41,294 nt of DNA from Polaribacter sp. (GCA_020631275.1 JAHDHO010000005.1:1-41294); one strand, 5' to 3'; positions 8,613-18,414 are shown, numbered from the stretch's first letter. The notes: generated from the letters alone by a model not told the origin. Made by a program: numbers and translations.

Positions 8613-10046
8613 TTAGTTTTTTTCTAATACTCTTTTTTCGAAACTAGTTTTTGGAGCTTCACAAAGTGAACACAGGTAACTTTCTGGTAAATTTTGAAAT
8701 GGAGTATTTTTAGGAATATTTTGAGTAACATCTCCATAAACTTTATTGTAGATTGTAAAACAATCTCGACATTGATGTACTTCTTCAATTAAAACTTCTT
8801 TCTTTACAATAGCTCTTTCTTCTTCTTCTTTTTCTAATCCTAATTGATCAAAATATAATTGACTCAACTCCATCAATAACCCAGGCAACTCTACCTTATC
8901 TACATCTTGTACGTGGGTAATATATGCTCTGGTATTTGGGTCGAAATTTTTTGCATATAATAAATTATAAGTATCTCTTGTTTGAAAATTACCAATTAAT
9001 TCTGGTTGTTTATTTTTTTCGATTACGATAGACGTAAAATAGTAAGATGATTTATTGTAATCTGTAATACCAAATGTTAATCCGTAGGTACTTATATCAT
9101 TTTGATCAAAATTTGCAACTAAGTATTTTTTAAGGTTTAATGCTTCTTTATTAGCTACTGGTAAATGCCAGTTTAACTCTAACATAGAGTGACGTACATT
9201 AATACCTCTTTTACCAAGAAATTTTTCCCAAACTAATTTCGATTCTCTTGGTATACCTTTAACAATAAAAGATTTCCAGGGCGTTATGGATATTTTACCA
9301 ATTTTATTATCAAGACACAATTCGCACATTTCCTTTAAAAAAGAAACATCGTATTTATTATTTCTCCAATATAAACCCAACCAATATTTATCCAATCCTA
9401 TTTTATTCATTCCTTCGAAATAAGGAAAAGGATAAAATGGTACTTCTAAAGATTTATCTACAGTTCTATTATTCGTATCTACAGCATCTGTAACTAATTC
9501 AAAAATCGTATCAATATCTTCTGGTTCTTCTTTTAGCAAACTTTCTATTGCGGCTTCAATTTTAAACAAATCCCAACTATAAACTAAAGCAGGGTACATT
9601 TTAGTGACACTCCATTCTGGCAATCTTATGTACAAATACCAATAATCTTCATGCTCTGAAGCTATAAAGTTAATATGACCAGTAAATAATGGAACCAATC
9701 TTTGTTTTGGATCTGTAATATTAATTTTTAATGTCGATTTCTCTTTAAATTGTTCTAATATATAAAGATAACGATCACCTGTTAACCAAGATGTAGAAGG
9801 AAAAATATCTGCACAAACATAAGAAGAGACCATATTTTCAACTCCTATCTCATCGAACTCTACAATTTGCAACTTACCAAACTTAAGTAAATCTTCTGGT
9901 TGCACTTTTTTAGGTAATAAAATATCTTGTCTAGAACCAAATGAAATCGTTTTACACCCTAAACTCTCTACAGATTCACATATATACTTTAATTCTCCCG
10001 GAGTTAATACACCTCCTTTAACAATAACTCTATTTAACTGTTTCAT
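8613..10046 (-). CDS. Nitrite/sulfite reductase-like half-domain protein with C-terminal rubredoxin
   Basis: The 477-residue protein has two ferredoxin-like half domains of the nitrite/sulfite reductase type. The first is at about residues 8-60 (GGVLTPGELKYICES, FGSRQDILLP) and the second near 240-265 (IGKISITPWKSFIVKGI). No C-x5-C plus C-x3-C siroheme/4Fe-4S motif is visible, so it is probably not a catalytic nitrite reductase. The C-terminus is a rubredoxin with Cys426, Cys429, Cys459 and Cys462 and the family pattern NTPFQNLPESYLC. It overlaps the nitrate reductase gene by 4 bp and likely acts with it, for example in electron delivery. The domain reading is moderately sure; the role is inference. 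Confidence 0.72.
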   Translation of the reverse strand: MKQLNRVIVKGGVLTPGELKYICESVESLGCKTISFGSRQDILLPKKVQPEDLLKFGKLQIVEFDEIGVENMVSSYVCADIFPSTSWLTGDRYLYILEQFKEKSTLKINITDPKQRLVPLFTGHINFIASEHEDYWYLYIRLPEWSVTKMYPALVYSWDLFKIEAAIESLLKEEPEDIDTIFELVTDAVDTNNRTVDKSLEVPFYPFPYFEGMNKIGLDKYWLGLYWRNNKYDVSFLKEMCELCLDNKIGKISITPWKSFIVKGIPRESKLVWEKFLGKRGINVRHSMLELNWHLPVANKEALNLKKYLVANFDQNDISTYGLTFGITDYNKSSYYFTSIVIEKNKQPELIGNFQTRDTYNLLYAKNFDPNTRAYITHVQDVDKVELPGLLMELSQLYFDQLGLEKEEEERAIVKKEVLIEEVHQCRDCFTIYNKVYGDVTQNIPKNTPFQNLPESYLCSLCEAPKTSFEKRVLEKN

Positions 10047-13000
10047 ATGCTTACTTTTGAGTTATTTAAGATTTCTCTTATCTCTGTCTTACAGCTTCCA
10101 CAACCTAAGCCTGCACCTGTTTTATTACACAATTCTGTAAAGTTTACACAACCTTTTTTTATAGCAACTTCTATGTTTCCAGAACCCACTTGGCTACAAG
10201 AACACACAAGTTTACCTATAACTGGTTCTGCATTAGAAGAACCTCTTAATAATGCATCTCGTTTGTCTGACAGTTCAATTTTACTTTCAATCATTGTTTT
10301 AAACTCTGCAAACTCATTTTTATCACCCATTAAAACGGCACCAACTAACAAATCATCTTTAACAATACATTTTTTATAATAACGTTTAGAAATATCAGTA
10401 AAGATAATTTCTTCATAACTATTATCATTTTCAGGAACGGTAATATTACCAATGCTACATAGATTTAAGTCGTTAAATTTTAAAATATTCATTAACACAG
10501 ATCCTTTATAAGATTCGCTAATATCCCCAGCAATAAAATTTGCTAAAATTCCGGCTTGTTCTTCTGCTGCCGATGTGATGCCAAACAACTGGTTATTAAA
10601 CTCTGCAATTTCTCCTATAGCAAAAATATCTGGATGAGAAGATTGTAAATGTTGATTTACCTTTACACCTCTACCACAAAGAATGCCACCGCTTTTTGCT
10701 ATTTCTATATTTGGTCTTGTACCAATAGCATACACAATTGCGTTTGCTGTAATGTATTTTCCACTTTTAAGATTGATATTTAATTCACCTGTTTCTTCAT
10801 CATCAAAAACAGTACTTACCTCGTTATCAAAATAAATCTGAATACCTCTTTCTTGCACATCTAGTGATAATAGTTTGCTAGAAATTTTATCTAATTGGCG
10901 CTCCATTAACCTAGAAGCTCTTTGTACAATGGTAATTTTTACATTTTTGTGTTTCATAGCTGCAGCTAATTCTAAACCTAACAAACCACCACCAACAATA
11001 ACTACATGTTGTTCTTCTGGCGGTAGACCTGTGTCGTCTAAATATTTCTTAAAATTATCTGCATCTACCTTGTTACGCATTGTAAAACGTCCTGGTAATT
11101 CTATTTGAACATCTTTTGGTATGAAAGCTCTACTTCCTGTAGCTAAAATTAATTTATCGAACGCATGTTTTTTACCTTCTGAATCTGTAACAATTTTGTT
11201 ATTCTTATCGATATTATTTATTAGTGTTTTTGGATGTAAATGAACGTTTAACTCAGATAATTCTGCATTTTTTATTTTTAATAATTGTTCCCAAGATAAT
11301 TCTTCTGTTACATATTCTGGCAATAAAACACGGTTGTAAAACAAATTAGATTCCATAGAAAAAACATGAATTTCGTCTACGTCATTATAATCTCGATAAT
11401 TTTGTAAAAAACGAAATGCAGCGGCACCTGCACCCGCAATTATAATTTTTTCTTTAGATTTTTTATATTTAGATACAGCAACTGTTGTGAATTTAAAATC
11501 GGGTTCTTTAGAAATTGGATCTAAATGAGTATTGGTTAAATTGTTAGCTCTATTTAAATTACTTTGCAAAACTTTACCCCAATGCATTGGTAAAAAAACA
11601 ACACCTTCTTTAATTGCATCTGTAACTTTGGCACGAACTCTTACAACTCCGTTTGCACTTTTAATTTCGGTAATATCACCATCTTTTAGATTATTTAAAT
11701 AAGCATCTACAGGGTTTATTTCTAAAACTGGTTTTGGATAATGTGTTTTTAAACGAGATACTTTACCGGTTTTTGTCATGGTATGCCACTGATCTCTAAT
11801 ACGACCAGTAGTTAATATTAACGGAAATTCATCTGAAGTTTGTATTGCTGTATTATGTATTGATGAAGGCACATTAAAAATAGCTTTTTGAGAAGGTGTA
11901 TAAAATTTCTTATCTTCAAAAAGGCGAGGAGTTCCTTTACTTCTGTATTTATTTACTGGCCATTGAAATGTTCCTTCTAACTTTAATCTTTCATAGTTTA
12001 AAAATGAAACATCAATTTTAGTGCCTTTAGTCATAGCCGTATATTCATCATAAATTTCTTCTGTGCTATTAAAATTAAAACCCCTAAAACCCATTCTTTT
12101 TGCAAAATCACAAAAAATCTCTACATCTGGTCTAGCTTCTCCTGGCGCATCTATTTCTTTTGGCAAATAAGATATTCTACGTTCAGAATTGGTCATAGTT
12201 CCTTCTTTTTCTAACCAACCAGCTGCAGGTAAAATCAAATCTGCATAAGCTACAGTATCAGATTTATGTGATATTTCTTGCACAACTACAAACTTAGATT
12301 TTGCCATCGCTTTCTCAATTCTATGAGAATTTGGTAGACTTACTAACGGATTTGTACAAGCTATCCAAATTGCTTTTAATTTTCCACTTTCTAAAGCATC
12401 AAACATTTCTGTAGCTGTTAGCCCTGGTTTAGCAGATATTTTATCAACACCCCAAAACTGAGCAACTTCTGCTCTATGTTCTTCATTCTCTAAATCTTTG
12501 TGAACAGCCAATAAATTTGCCATTCCACCAACTTCACGACCACCCATTGCGTTAGGTTGCCCTGTTAAAGAAAAAGGTCCTGAACCTGGTTTACCAACAT
12601 GCCCTGTAATTAAAGATAAATTTAGCAGAGAAGTATTTTTATCTGTACCTATTACGCTTTGGTTTAAACCCATTGCCCACATACTTATAAAACCCTTTGA
12701 AAGCCCTATAATTTCTGCTGCCTTTTCGATATCGTCTTCTAGAACTCCACATATTTTTGAAGCTTTTTTAAGACTCGTATCTAAAATAACTTTCTTATAA
12801 TCTTGAAAACCTTGAGTGTAGTTTTTAATAAAATCCTCATCAATTAAACCTCTTTTATATAGACGCCTACCAATGGCATTATATAAAACGATATCGGTGC
12901 CTGGTTTTAATTGTAAATGTAAATCTGCAAAGTTTGCTGTATCTGTTTTTCTTGGATCTATTACAATAATTTTTACATTCGGGTTTTTCTCTTTATGCTG

Positions 13001-13564
13001 CTCTATCCTTCTAAATAAAATTGGGTGACACCAAGCAGGATTTGCTCCTGTAATTAAAAAACAGTCTGCCAACTCGATATCTGCATAAGAAATAGGCACA
13101 CTATCTTCGCCAAATGTTTTCTTATAACCAACAACAGCAGAACTCATACACAAACGTGAGTTTGTATCTATATTATTTGTACCTAAAAAACCTTTTGTAA
13201 GCTTATTTGCTATGTAATATTCTTCTGTTAAACTCTGGCCAGAAACATAGAATGCAACAGAGTCTGGACCGTGCTTTTTTATGATAGATTTAAAAACACT
13301 TGCAGCCCTATCTAACGCAACATCCCACGAAACACGTTCTTTTGGATGTGATCGAGACCAACGCATTTCTGGATATAAAATTCTATCTGAAGTATCATTA
13401 GCTACATAATGCAAGTTCATTCCTTTAGAACATAACATTCCTTTATTAACTGGATGCTCTTTATCTCCTTCAACAAAAATCTTGTTATTAATATCCTTTT
13501 TTACAACAATTCCACATCCTACTCCGCAGTATGAACAAGTTGTTTTTATTTCTTTTTTCATCAT
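10043..13564 (-). CDS. nasA: Assimilatory nitrate reductase fused to an FAD/NAD(P)H reductase module and BFD 2Fe-2S domain
   Basis: This 1173-residue protein has three parts. Residues 1-680 are a bis-MGD molybdenum reductase: 4Fe-4S ligands Cys10, Cys13, Cys17, Cys45, SRLCMSSAV near 140, GQPNAMGGREVGG near 340 and the dinucleotide-binding domain from about 575. Residues about 690-1090 are a NirB/NasC-like FAD-NAD(P)H reductase (IIIAGAGAAAF; VVIVGGGLLGLELA). Residues 1118-1173 are a BFD-type 2Fe-2S domain (Cys1121, Cys1123, Cys1155, Cys1158). In many bacteria the catalytic and diaphorase parts are separate genes (NasA plus NasC/NasB). It reduces nitrate to nitrite, probably with NAD(P)H, in the cytoplasm; no Tat signal is present. 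A second ATG follows directly, so the start could be 3 bp later. Confidence 0.9.
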   Translation of the reverse strand: MMKKEIKTTCSYCGVGCGIVVKKDINNKIFVEGDKEHPVNKGMLCSKGMNLHYVANDTSDRILYPEMRWSRSHPKERVSWDVALDRAASVFKSIIKKHGPDSVAFYVSGQSLTEEYYIANKLTKGFLGTNNIDTNSRLCMSSAVVGYKKTFGEDSVPISYADIELADCFLITGANPAWCHPILFRRIEQHKEKNPNVKIIVIDPRKTDTANFADLHLQLKPGTDIVLYNAIGRRLYKRGLIDEDFIKNYTQGFQDYKKVILDTSLKKASKICGVLEDDIEKAAEIIGLSKGFISMWAMGLNQSVIGTDKNTSLLNLSLITGHVGKPGSGPFSLTGQPNAMGGREVGGMANLLAVHKDLENEEHRAEVAQFWGVDKISAKPGLTATEMFDALESGKLKAIWIACTNPLVSLPNSHRIEKAMAKSKFVVVQEISHKSDTVAYADLILPAAGWLEKEGTMTNSERRISYLPKEIDAPGEARPDVEIFCDFAKRMGFRGFNFNSTEEIYDEYTAMTKGTKIDVSFLNYERLKLEGTFQWPVNKYRSKGTPRLFEDKKFYTPSQKAIFNVPSSIHNTAIQTSDEFPLILTTGRIRDQWHTMTKTGKVSRLKTHYPKPVLEINPVDAYLNNLKDGDITEIKSANGVVRVRAKVTDAIKEGVVFLPMHWGKVLQSNLNRANNLTNTHLDPISKEPDFKFTTVAVSKYKKSKEKIIIAGAGAAAFRFLQNYRDYNDVDEIHVFSMESNLFYNRVLLPEYVTEELSWEQLLKIKNAELSELNVHLHPKTLINNIDKNNKIVTDSEGKKHAFDKLILATGSRAFIPKDVQIELPGRFTMRNKVDADNFKKYLDDTGLPPEEQHVVIVGGGLLGLELAAAMKHKNVKITIVQRASRLMERQLDKISSKLLSLDVQERGIQIYFDNEVSTVFDDEETGELNINLKSGKYITANAIVYAIGTRPNIEIAKSGGILCGRGVKVNQHLQSSHPDIFAIGEIAEFNNQLFGITSAAEEQAGILANFIAGDISESYKGSVLMNILKFNDLNLCSIGNITVPENDNSYEEIIFTDISKRYYKKCIVKDDLLVGAVLMGDKNEFAEFKTMIESKIELSDKRDALLRGSSNAEPVIGKLVCSCSQVGSGNIEVAIKKGCVNFTELCNKTGAGLGCGSCKTEIREILNNSKVSI

Positions 13565-13690
13565 TTTAGACCAAGATTTTATACTAAATACGACATTAAA
13601 ACTCTAGAAACCTAAGATTGATTTTATTATTCTGATTTTCTTAAAAAAGAATATCTTGAATTTATAAATCAATAAAAAAGAGTACAAATT

Positions 13691-15121
13691 TTAACTTTTT
13701 ACCTTTATAGGAATTAACTGAGGTATTATTTCTTCTGTATATTTTTTACTTTCTAGCTGTTCTTCTTCTTTAGAAAATTTAATAGATAATGCAACCAAAC
13801 CTGTTACAACAACAATAACACCAATTATTAAATAACCACTTGAAACTGCACTAGATGAAGCGATTGATTGTGCGTTCTTTATAACTTCTACACCCAAACC
13901 TTCGTTAGCAGTAATTGCAGCTTTTTCTGCAAATGAAGATTTGGTTTTTAATAATATTGCAGCTAAAAACGCACCTACATTTCCACCAGCACCCACTATA
14001 CCAGACACAGCACCAATAGCTTTTTTGTTTATAAACGGCACTACAGAAAAGGTTGCTCCTTCTGCCATTTGAACACTTAAACTAAACATTATTAAAAAAA
14101 CAACACCTACTATTAAGCTTGTTGCTCCAGAAAAAGAAATTAGCACAATTCCTTGAAGTGTTAAAATAAACGACAAAAACAAAACACGACCTCTTAATCC
14201 TTTTAATTTCCCGAATTTATCTCCAAAAAAACCTCCTAATGTTCTGGCAAAAATATTCATTAAAGCAAATGAAAGCACTAAATTACCAGCAGTTACTCTT
14301 TCTAATTGAAAAGTATTTTGCAAATAATCATCCATAGTACCATAAACCGTTAATTCTATACCGAAACTAGCAGCATAAACTATAAATAAAATCCAAACTC
14401 TGTAATCTTTTAAAACTTCTAAAAAACCTATTTGATCTTTTTTAGTTACTATCATTTCTCCAGCCGCTTTTAAATCGCTATAGTTTCCTTTAGGAGTATC
14501 TTTTGTGAAAAAGAAATAAATAATACCCATACAAAAACAAATAACACCAGCAATTATCATAGAATACCTCCAAGCATCTGCTTCTGCAACACCAAGACCT
14601 ACAACTGCTGCCGCTATTAAAGGCATTCCTAATCTGTTTGCTCCTCCACCTAAATTACCCCAACCTGCAGAAGTAGCATTTGCTGTACCAACAATATTTG
14701 GCGCAAACATTAAAGAGGTATGTACTTGAGTAATTACAAAAGATGCACCAATAAAACCTATAAATAACCTACAAATTAAAAACTGTGTTGGTGTTTGCAC
14801 TAATCCACAAAGTACTACAGGAATAGCACCCAACATTAATAAGTATGTATAGCAATATCTAGGACCGTATTTATCACATAATTTCCCAATTAGTAAACGT
14901 GCAAAAACAGTTCCTGAAACTGCCAAAATAATTGAATTCCATTTTTGATCTGGAGTTAATCCTAAGTCTTTAACAACATCTGGCATAAAAGGCACAATGC
15001 CAAACCAAGCAAAAAAGCACATAAAAAATGATATGGAAGTAATCCAAAATGTTCGAGTAGAAATATTTTTAAAATCTAATAAACTTAATTTTGTTGATTT
15101 TTCTTGTGCTAAAATTGACAT
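13691..15121 (-). CDS. narK: Nitrate/nitrite MFS transporter, NarK family
   Basis: The 476-residue protein has about 12 membrane segments. It shows the nitrate signature of the NNP family, AGWGNLGGGANR (about residue 151 onward), and a second glycine-rich signature in the C-terminal half (GIVGAGGNVGAF). Family members carry nitrate or nitrite by proton symport or nitrate/nitrite exchange; the direction cannot be read here. It is the second nitrate uptake route in the island beside the ABC importer. It has its own operator and -7 box upstream, and nasA follows after 126 bp with no terminator visible, so narK and the nitrate reductase genes may share a transcript. Confidence 0.92.
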   Translation of the reverse strand: MSILAQEKSTKLSLLDFKNISTRTFWITSISFFMCFFAWFGIVPFMPDVVKDLGLTPDQKWNSIILAVSGTVFARLLIGKLCDKYGPRYCYTYLLMLGAIPVVLCGLVQTPTQFLICRLFIGFIGASFVITQVHTSLMFAPNIVGTANATSAGWGNLGGGANRLGMPLIAAAVVGLGVAEADAWRYSMIIAGVICFCMGIIYFFFTKDTPKGNYSDLKAAGEMIVTKKDQIGFLEVLKDYRVWILFIVYAASFGIELTVYGTMDDYLQNTFQLERVTAGNLVLSFALMNIFARTLGGFFGDKFGKLKGLRGRVLFLSFILTLQGIVLISFSGATSLIVGVVFLIMFSLSVQMAEGATFSVVPFINKKAIGAVSGIVGAGGNVGAFLAAILLKTKSSFAEKAAITANEGLGVEVIKNAQSIASSSAVSSGYLIIGVIVVVTGLVALSIKFSKEEEQLESKKYTEEIIPQLIPIKVKS

Positions 15122-15140
15122 AATACATATATTTATTTTA

Positions 15141-15162
15141 CAAAACTAAGTATAAATACTTA
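15141..15162 (-). promoter_or_regulatory. narK promoter: palindromic operator overlapping a -7 box
   Basis: The operator TAAGTATAAATACTTA (15147-15162) is palindromic apart from its two central bases and lies 33 bp before the narK ATG. On the minus strand its last TA is the start of TAGTTTTG (15148-15141), a full match to the Bacteroidetes -7 consensus TAnnTTTG. The site outside the centre is identical to the nirB site, including flanks. Confidence 0.75.
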
Positions 15163-15287
15163 ATTTAAATATTAATTATACGTATATTTTAATTATTAGT
15201 AATTTAATAATTACACAATAATGATTTTAAGAAAAATGTAAAATTTGTACTAAAAACTATTGTAATATAAAAATAAGTTTGAAGATT

Positions 15288-15944
15288 TTATATTAATTGA
15301 TACTCTTTTGCCTTAGCTGTAAGCTCCATTAAATTTTTTACCTCTAATTTTTTCATTAGATTAAAACGATGCACTTCTGCAGTTCTTTTGCTAATTTTAA
15401 GTTCTTCTGCAATATCTTTATTATTTTTTAGCTCTAAAACTAAACTAAGTATTTGCTTTTCTCTTTTGGTTAATTTAAAAGGAAGTTCTTTTTGGTTTTT
15501 AGTTTCTACTGCAATACTCGCATTACCATTAACAAAATTATTCATAATAATAGAAGATACATCTCCTGTAAAATATTTACCACCAGACGCAATTTTTGTT
15601 AACGCTTTTAAAAACTCTTCTTTACTTGCTCCTTTTAACAAATAACCATCGGCACCAGCTTGTATGGATTTTACCACATACTCTTCAGAATCATGCATAG
15701 ATAAAACTAACGTTTTAATATCTTTATGGTTTTTGCTTATTTCTGCAACCACCTCTATACCATTCATTTCTGGCATTCGAATATCTACGATTAAAATATC
15801 TGGTTTATTCGTAGAAATTATATGTATTGCTTCTTTACCATCAGAGGCCTCGTTAATAACAGTAATACCCGATTCATCTTCTAATAAAGCTTTAATACCA
15901 TTTCGTACCAAAACATGGTCATCTGCCAAAACTACGTTTATCAT
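15288..15944 (-). CDS. NarL/LuxR-type response regulator
   Basis: The 218-residue regulator has a receiver domain (acidic pair Asp8-Asp9, phospho-acceptor Asp54 in LIVDIRMPEMNG, Lys in YLLKGAS) and a C-terminal LuxR-type helix-turn-helix (LTKREKQILSL to TAEVHRFNLMKKLEV). It follows the PilJ-domain histidine kinase gene by 53 bp in the nirB operon, so the two form a nitrate/nitrite two-component pair resembling NarX-NarL in layout. It is a good candidate for binding the 7-2-7 palindromes before nirB, narK and nrtA. Orthology to enterobacterial narL is not claimed. Confidence 0.88.
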   Translation of the reverse strand: MINVVLADDHVLVRNGIKALLEDESGITVINEASDGKEAIHIISTNKPDILIVDIRMPEMNGIEVVAEISKNHKDIKTLVLSMHDSEEYVVKSIQAGADGYLLKGASKEEFLKALTKIASGGKYFTGDVSSIIMNNFVNGNASIAVETKNQKELPFKLTKREKQILSLVLELKNNKDIAEELKISKRTAEVHRFNLMKKLEVKNLMELTAKAKEYQLI

Positions 15945-15997
15945 ATCTAACTTTTTACAACAACAAAAATACTATTTTTACGTAAAAATACGTACAT

Positions 15998-17809
15998 CTA
16001 AATAGGTATATTTAACGTAATTCTTGTGCCTTCATTTGGCTGAGAAGAAATAAAAAGTCTGCCGTCGATATATTTTATACGTTCTTTCATAAAGGTCATT
16101 CCCATTCCTCCATCTCCATCTTTCACTTTCTTAATCTTATTAGCCTCAAAACCTTTGCCATCATCATCAATAACAATACTAAGTATTCTATTGCTATGTG
16201 AAATTGTTACTAAAATATAAGAAGACGATGCATATTTAATAGCATTATTTACAGCTTCTTGCACAATTCTATAAAGATTTATTTCTGTTAACGAATCTAA
16301 TCTCAAATTAAAATCTGTCTTGTTAAAAAATAAAATTTCTTTTCCGGTTAACTTACTTAACTCTCTTGTTAATTTGTTTATTGCAGGCACAATACCGTGG
16401 TCTGAAAGTTCTGGAGGCGTTAAATTAAAAGTGGCTGTTCTTACTCCTTTTATAATACTTGTAGTTAACAACTTAAGGTTTTCAATTTTCTCTTTAGATT
16501 TTTCAATATTATCTAAATTGATACTCTCTAAATTATATTTAAGACCAGTTAACATTTGCCCAATACCATCATGCACATCTTTAGCAATTCTATTTTGTTC
16601 TTTTTCTTGATTTTCTATAATCTTACTTGAGATTATTTTTTGTTGATTCATTTTCTCATCAAAACTATCTTGCCAAAGTCTATCAATTTCTAATTGCGCT
16701 GCTTTTCGTTTTGTAATTTCTGAAGCTATTATCAATAATTCTGATTTATCATCACTAACTCTATATGGTATAATCGACATTTCTAACCAAACATCTTGAC
16801 TGTCTTTTGTTGTTGCTTTTACCTCTCCTTGCCAACCAATTTTTCTATGTTTACTAATTAACTCTTCTATATTTTGTTGTTCATTTTCATCAGTACTTAG
16901 AAATTTCCAGAACAATAAATCTTTCTTAAATCTTGATAGTTTAAACAATCTAGAAAACTTGTTTCCAACATGAATAATATTGCCAAATTGAGATATTCGA
17001 GCAAACAAAAGAGTTTCATCCATCGCATGACTTAAAGCTCTTAATTCTTTTATTGATTTTTCTTTAGCAATACTTAATTGATCTGCTTCAAAAGCCATCC
17101 TTTTCGCCTTTTTTTCTGCAGATAATAGTTCTGATAAAATAGATTTAACAGATTTTGCAGTTGGCCAAAAAATAAATAAAAACTCTGCTAAAAGAATTAA
17201 CAAAGTTAATATCATTAAAAAAAACTCGAACTTTCTTAACCAAGTAACTTTTGTATCTGCTTCTTTGTCATACTGATTTACAATATCATCCATTACCAAT
17301 AAAAAAACACTTTCATTATTTGTAACTTTATTAATATCTGTGGTTAATTCTTCCATAGAAATTAATGGTGATTTTTCTAATTTGGTTATAATCGATTTAG
17401 TTACTTTTTGAATAGTATCAAAAATAGGATTAAGCACTAAAAACTTTTTTTTAATTATGTTGCTATTTTTGGCAGGCAGCCCTAAAGAATCATTTCCTTT
17501 TTGTAATGCATTATGAGATAAAGCCCATAAATCGAGTGTTTTTTTAATATTGCTTTTAAGTTGTTGACGTTTTTTATTATCTAAAGAAACAGACAAAGAA
17601 ACAATTTCTTTTGTTAGTTTTTGACTTAACATTCTTTGTCTACCGGCAATGTTTATGACTGTAGAATCACTTTCTTGATTATTTAAATGATCTCTTACAA
17701 AAAACTGACTTATAATTACAGAAAGAGCAATAGTACTTAATGCGATGATATATAAACGGCTTAGTTTAGAAAACGTACGCTGATCTATAGAGTTTACGCT
17801 ATTTTTCAT
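15998..17809 (-). CDS. Nitrate-sensor-like histidine kinase (PilJ-type sensor, PAS, HisKA_3)
   Basis: The 603-residue kinase has a first membrane helix at about 19-38 and a periplasmic helical domain with GRQRMLSQ at residues 56-63. This is the P-box-like motif of NarX/NarQ, whose first Arg binds nitrate. A second membrane helix lies at about 194-215. A cytoplasmic coiled stretch, a PAS domain (about 262-370), a HisKA_3 phospho-acceptor helix with His413 (KDVHDGIGQML) and an HATPase domain (N-box EAVNNAIKYA; VIDDDGKGFEA) follow. The order is NarX/NarQ-like, with PAS in place of the Cys-rich signalling region. It is encoded 11 bp after a DUF4202 gene in the nirBD operon. Sensing of nitrate or nitrite is an inference from the motif and context. 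Confidence 0.87.
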   Translation of the reverse strand: MKNSVNSIDQRTFSKLSRLYIIALSTIALSVIISQFFVRDHLNNQESDSTVINIAGRQRMLSQKLTKEIVSLSVSLDNKKRQQLKSNIKKTLDLWALSHNALQKGNDSLGLPAKNSNIIKKKFLVLNPIFDTIQKVTKSIITKLEKSPLISMEELTTDINKVTNNESVFLLVMDDIVNQYDKEADTKVTWLRKFEFFLMILTLLILLAEFLFIFWPTAKSVKSILSELLSAEKKAKRMAFEADQLSIAKEKSIKELRALSHAMDETLLFARISQFGNIIHVGNKFSRLFKLSRFKKDLLFWKFLSTDENEQQNIEELISKHRKIGWQGEVKATTKDSQDVWLEMSIIPYRVSDDKSELLIIASEITKRKAAQLEIDRLWQDSFDEKMNQQKIISSKIIENQEKEQNRIAKDVHDGIGQMLTGLKYNLESINLDNIEKSKEKIENLKLLTTSIIKGVRTATFNLTPPELSDHGIVPAINKLTRELSKLTGKEILFFNKTDFNLRLDSLTEINLYRIVQEAVNNAIKYASSSYILVTISHSNRILSIVIDDDGKGFEANKIKKVKDGDGGMGMTFMKERIKYIDGRLFISSQPNEGTRITLNIPI

Positions 17810-17820
17810 TACAAGAATAT

Positions 17821-18405
17821 CTATGAAATAGCTTTTTTAACTAAATTAAGCCCTTTATCAGAAAAAGATAATTGCAAAGCTGCTTCTCTACCTTTATCAG
17901 ACATTTTTACCCAAGTTTTTTGTAAAATATCTATTACTTTTTCATCGGAATGTTTTGCGGAAAATTCATCAAAATAATAATCTAAAAAAACCAAACATAT
18001 TACGTCTTCAATAGTTTGAGATTCATCGTTCTTTTTAATCAATTTTTTAAGAATAATCTTTTCTACACGATTTATAAATTGCTCATTAAAACCTACTGTT
18101 TGTAAAATATCTACTGTAGTTTTTGCATGCATTTTTTTTAATGTTTCTCGCCATTTTAAATAACCAACTCTATCCATTGGAAATTCATTTCTTGGAATTA
18201 CCCATCTACATATATGCTGAGCTCTAGCGGCTATTTGCAAAGCTTTTGAGGCATTAGAATTAAACTGAAGAAGCTTTCTAGACATTCTTTGAGAATACAA
18301 TAATTCTTTTGGGTAATCTAAACCAGAAGAACTATAGATATTAGGATCTTCTGCATTTTTTTTATCTATTAAAGCAATCGCAGTCTCAAATTTTGTTGGT
18401 TTCAT
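17821..18405 (-). CDS. DUF4202 family protein
   Basis: The 194-residue soluble protein resembles the DUF4202 family. Its core has several conserved-looking polar and aromatic groups: AARAQHICRWVIPR, GYLKWRETLKKMHA and FLDYYFDEFSAKH. Several His residues lie in helical context, as in HD-like metal proteins, but a metal site cannot be shown. DUF4202 genes are often found beside nitrite reductase genes, as here, 9 bp after nirD and 11 bp before the sensor kinase. The function is unknown; a supporting or regulatory role in nitrite reduction is only a guess from context. Confidence 0.8.
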   Translation of the reverse strand: MKPTKFETAIALIDKKNAEDPNIYSSSGLDYPKELLYSQRMSRKLLQFNSNASKALQIAARAQHICRWVIPRNEFPMDRVGYLKWRETLKKMHAKTTVDILQTVGFNEQFINRVEKIILKKLIKKNDESQTIEDVICLVFLDYYFDEFSAKHSDEKVIDILQKTWVKMSDKGREAALQLSFSDKGLNLVKKAIS

Positions 18406-18414
18406 TTTTTTCTT

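Noticed and set aside
8613-10046. Calling the rubredoxin-tailed protein a second nitrite reductase
   Set aside because: The siroheme/4Fe-4S Cys pattern is not visible and NirBD already covers that step.
13565-13690. A GTATTTAGTAT-like stretch upstream of the nitrate reductase gene as a fourth operator
   Set aside because: It lacks the 7-2-7 palindrome and the flanks of the three clear sites; narK and nasA may simply share a transcript.
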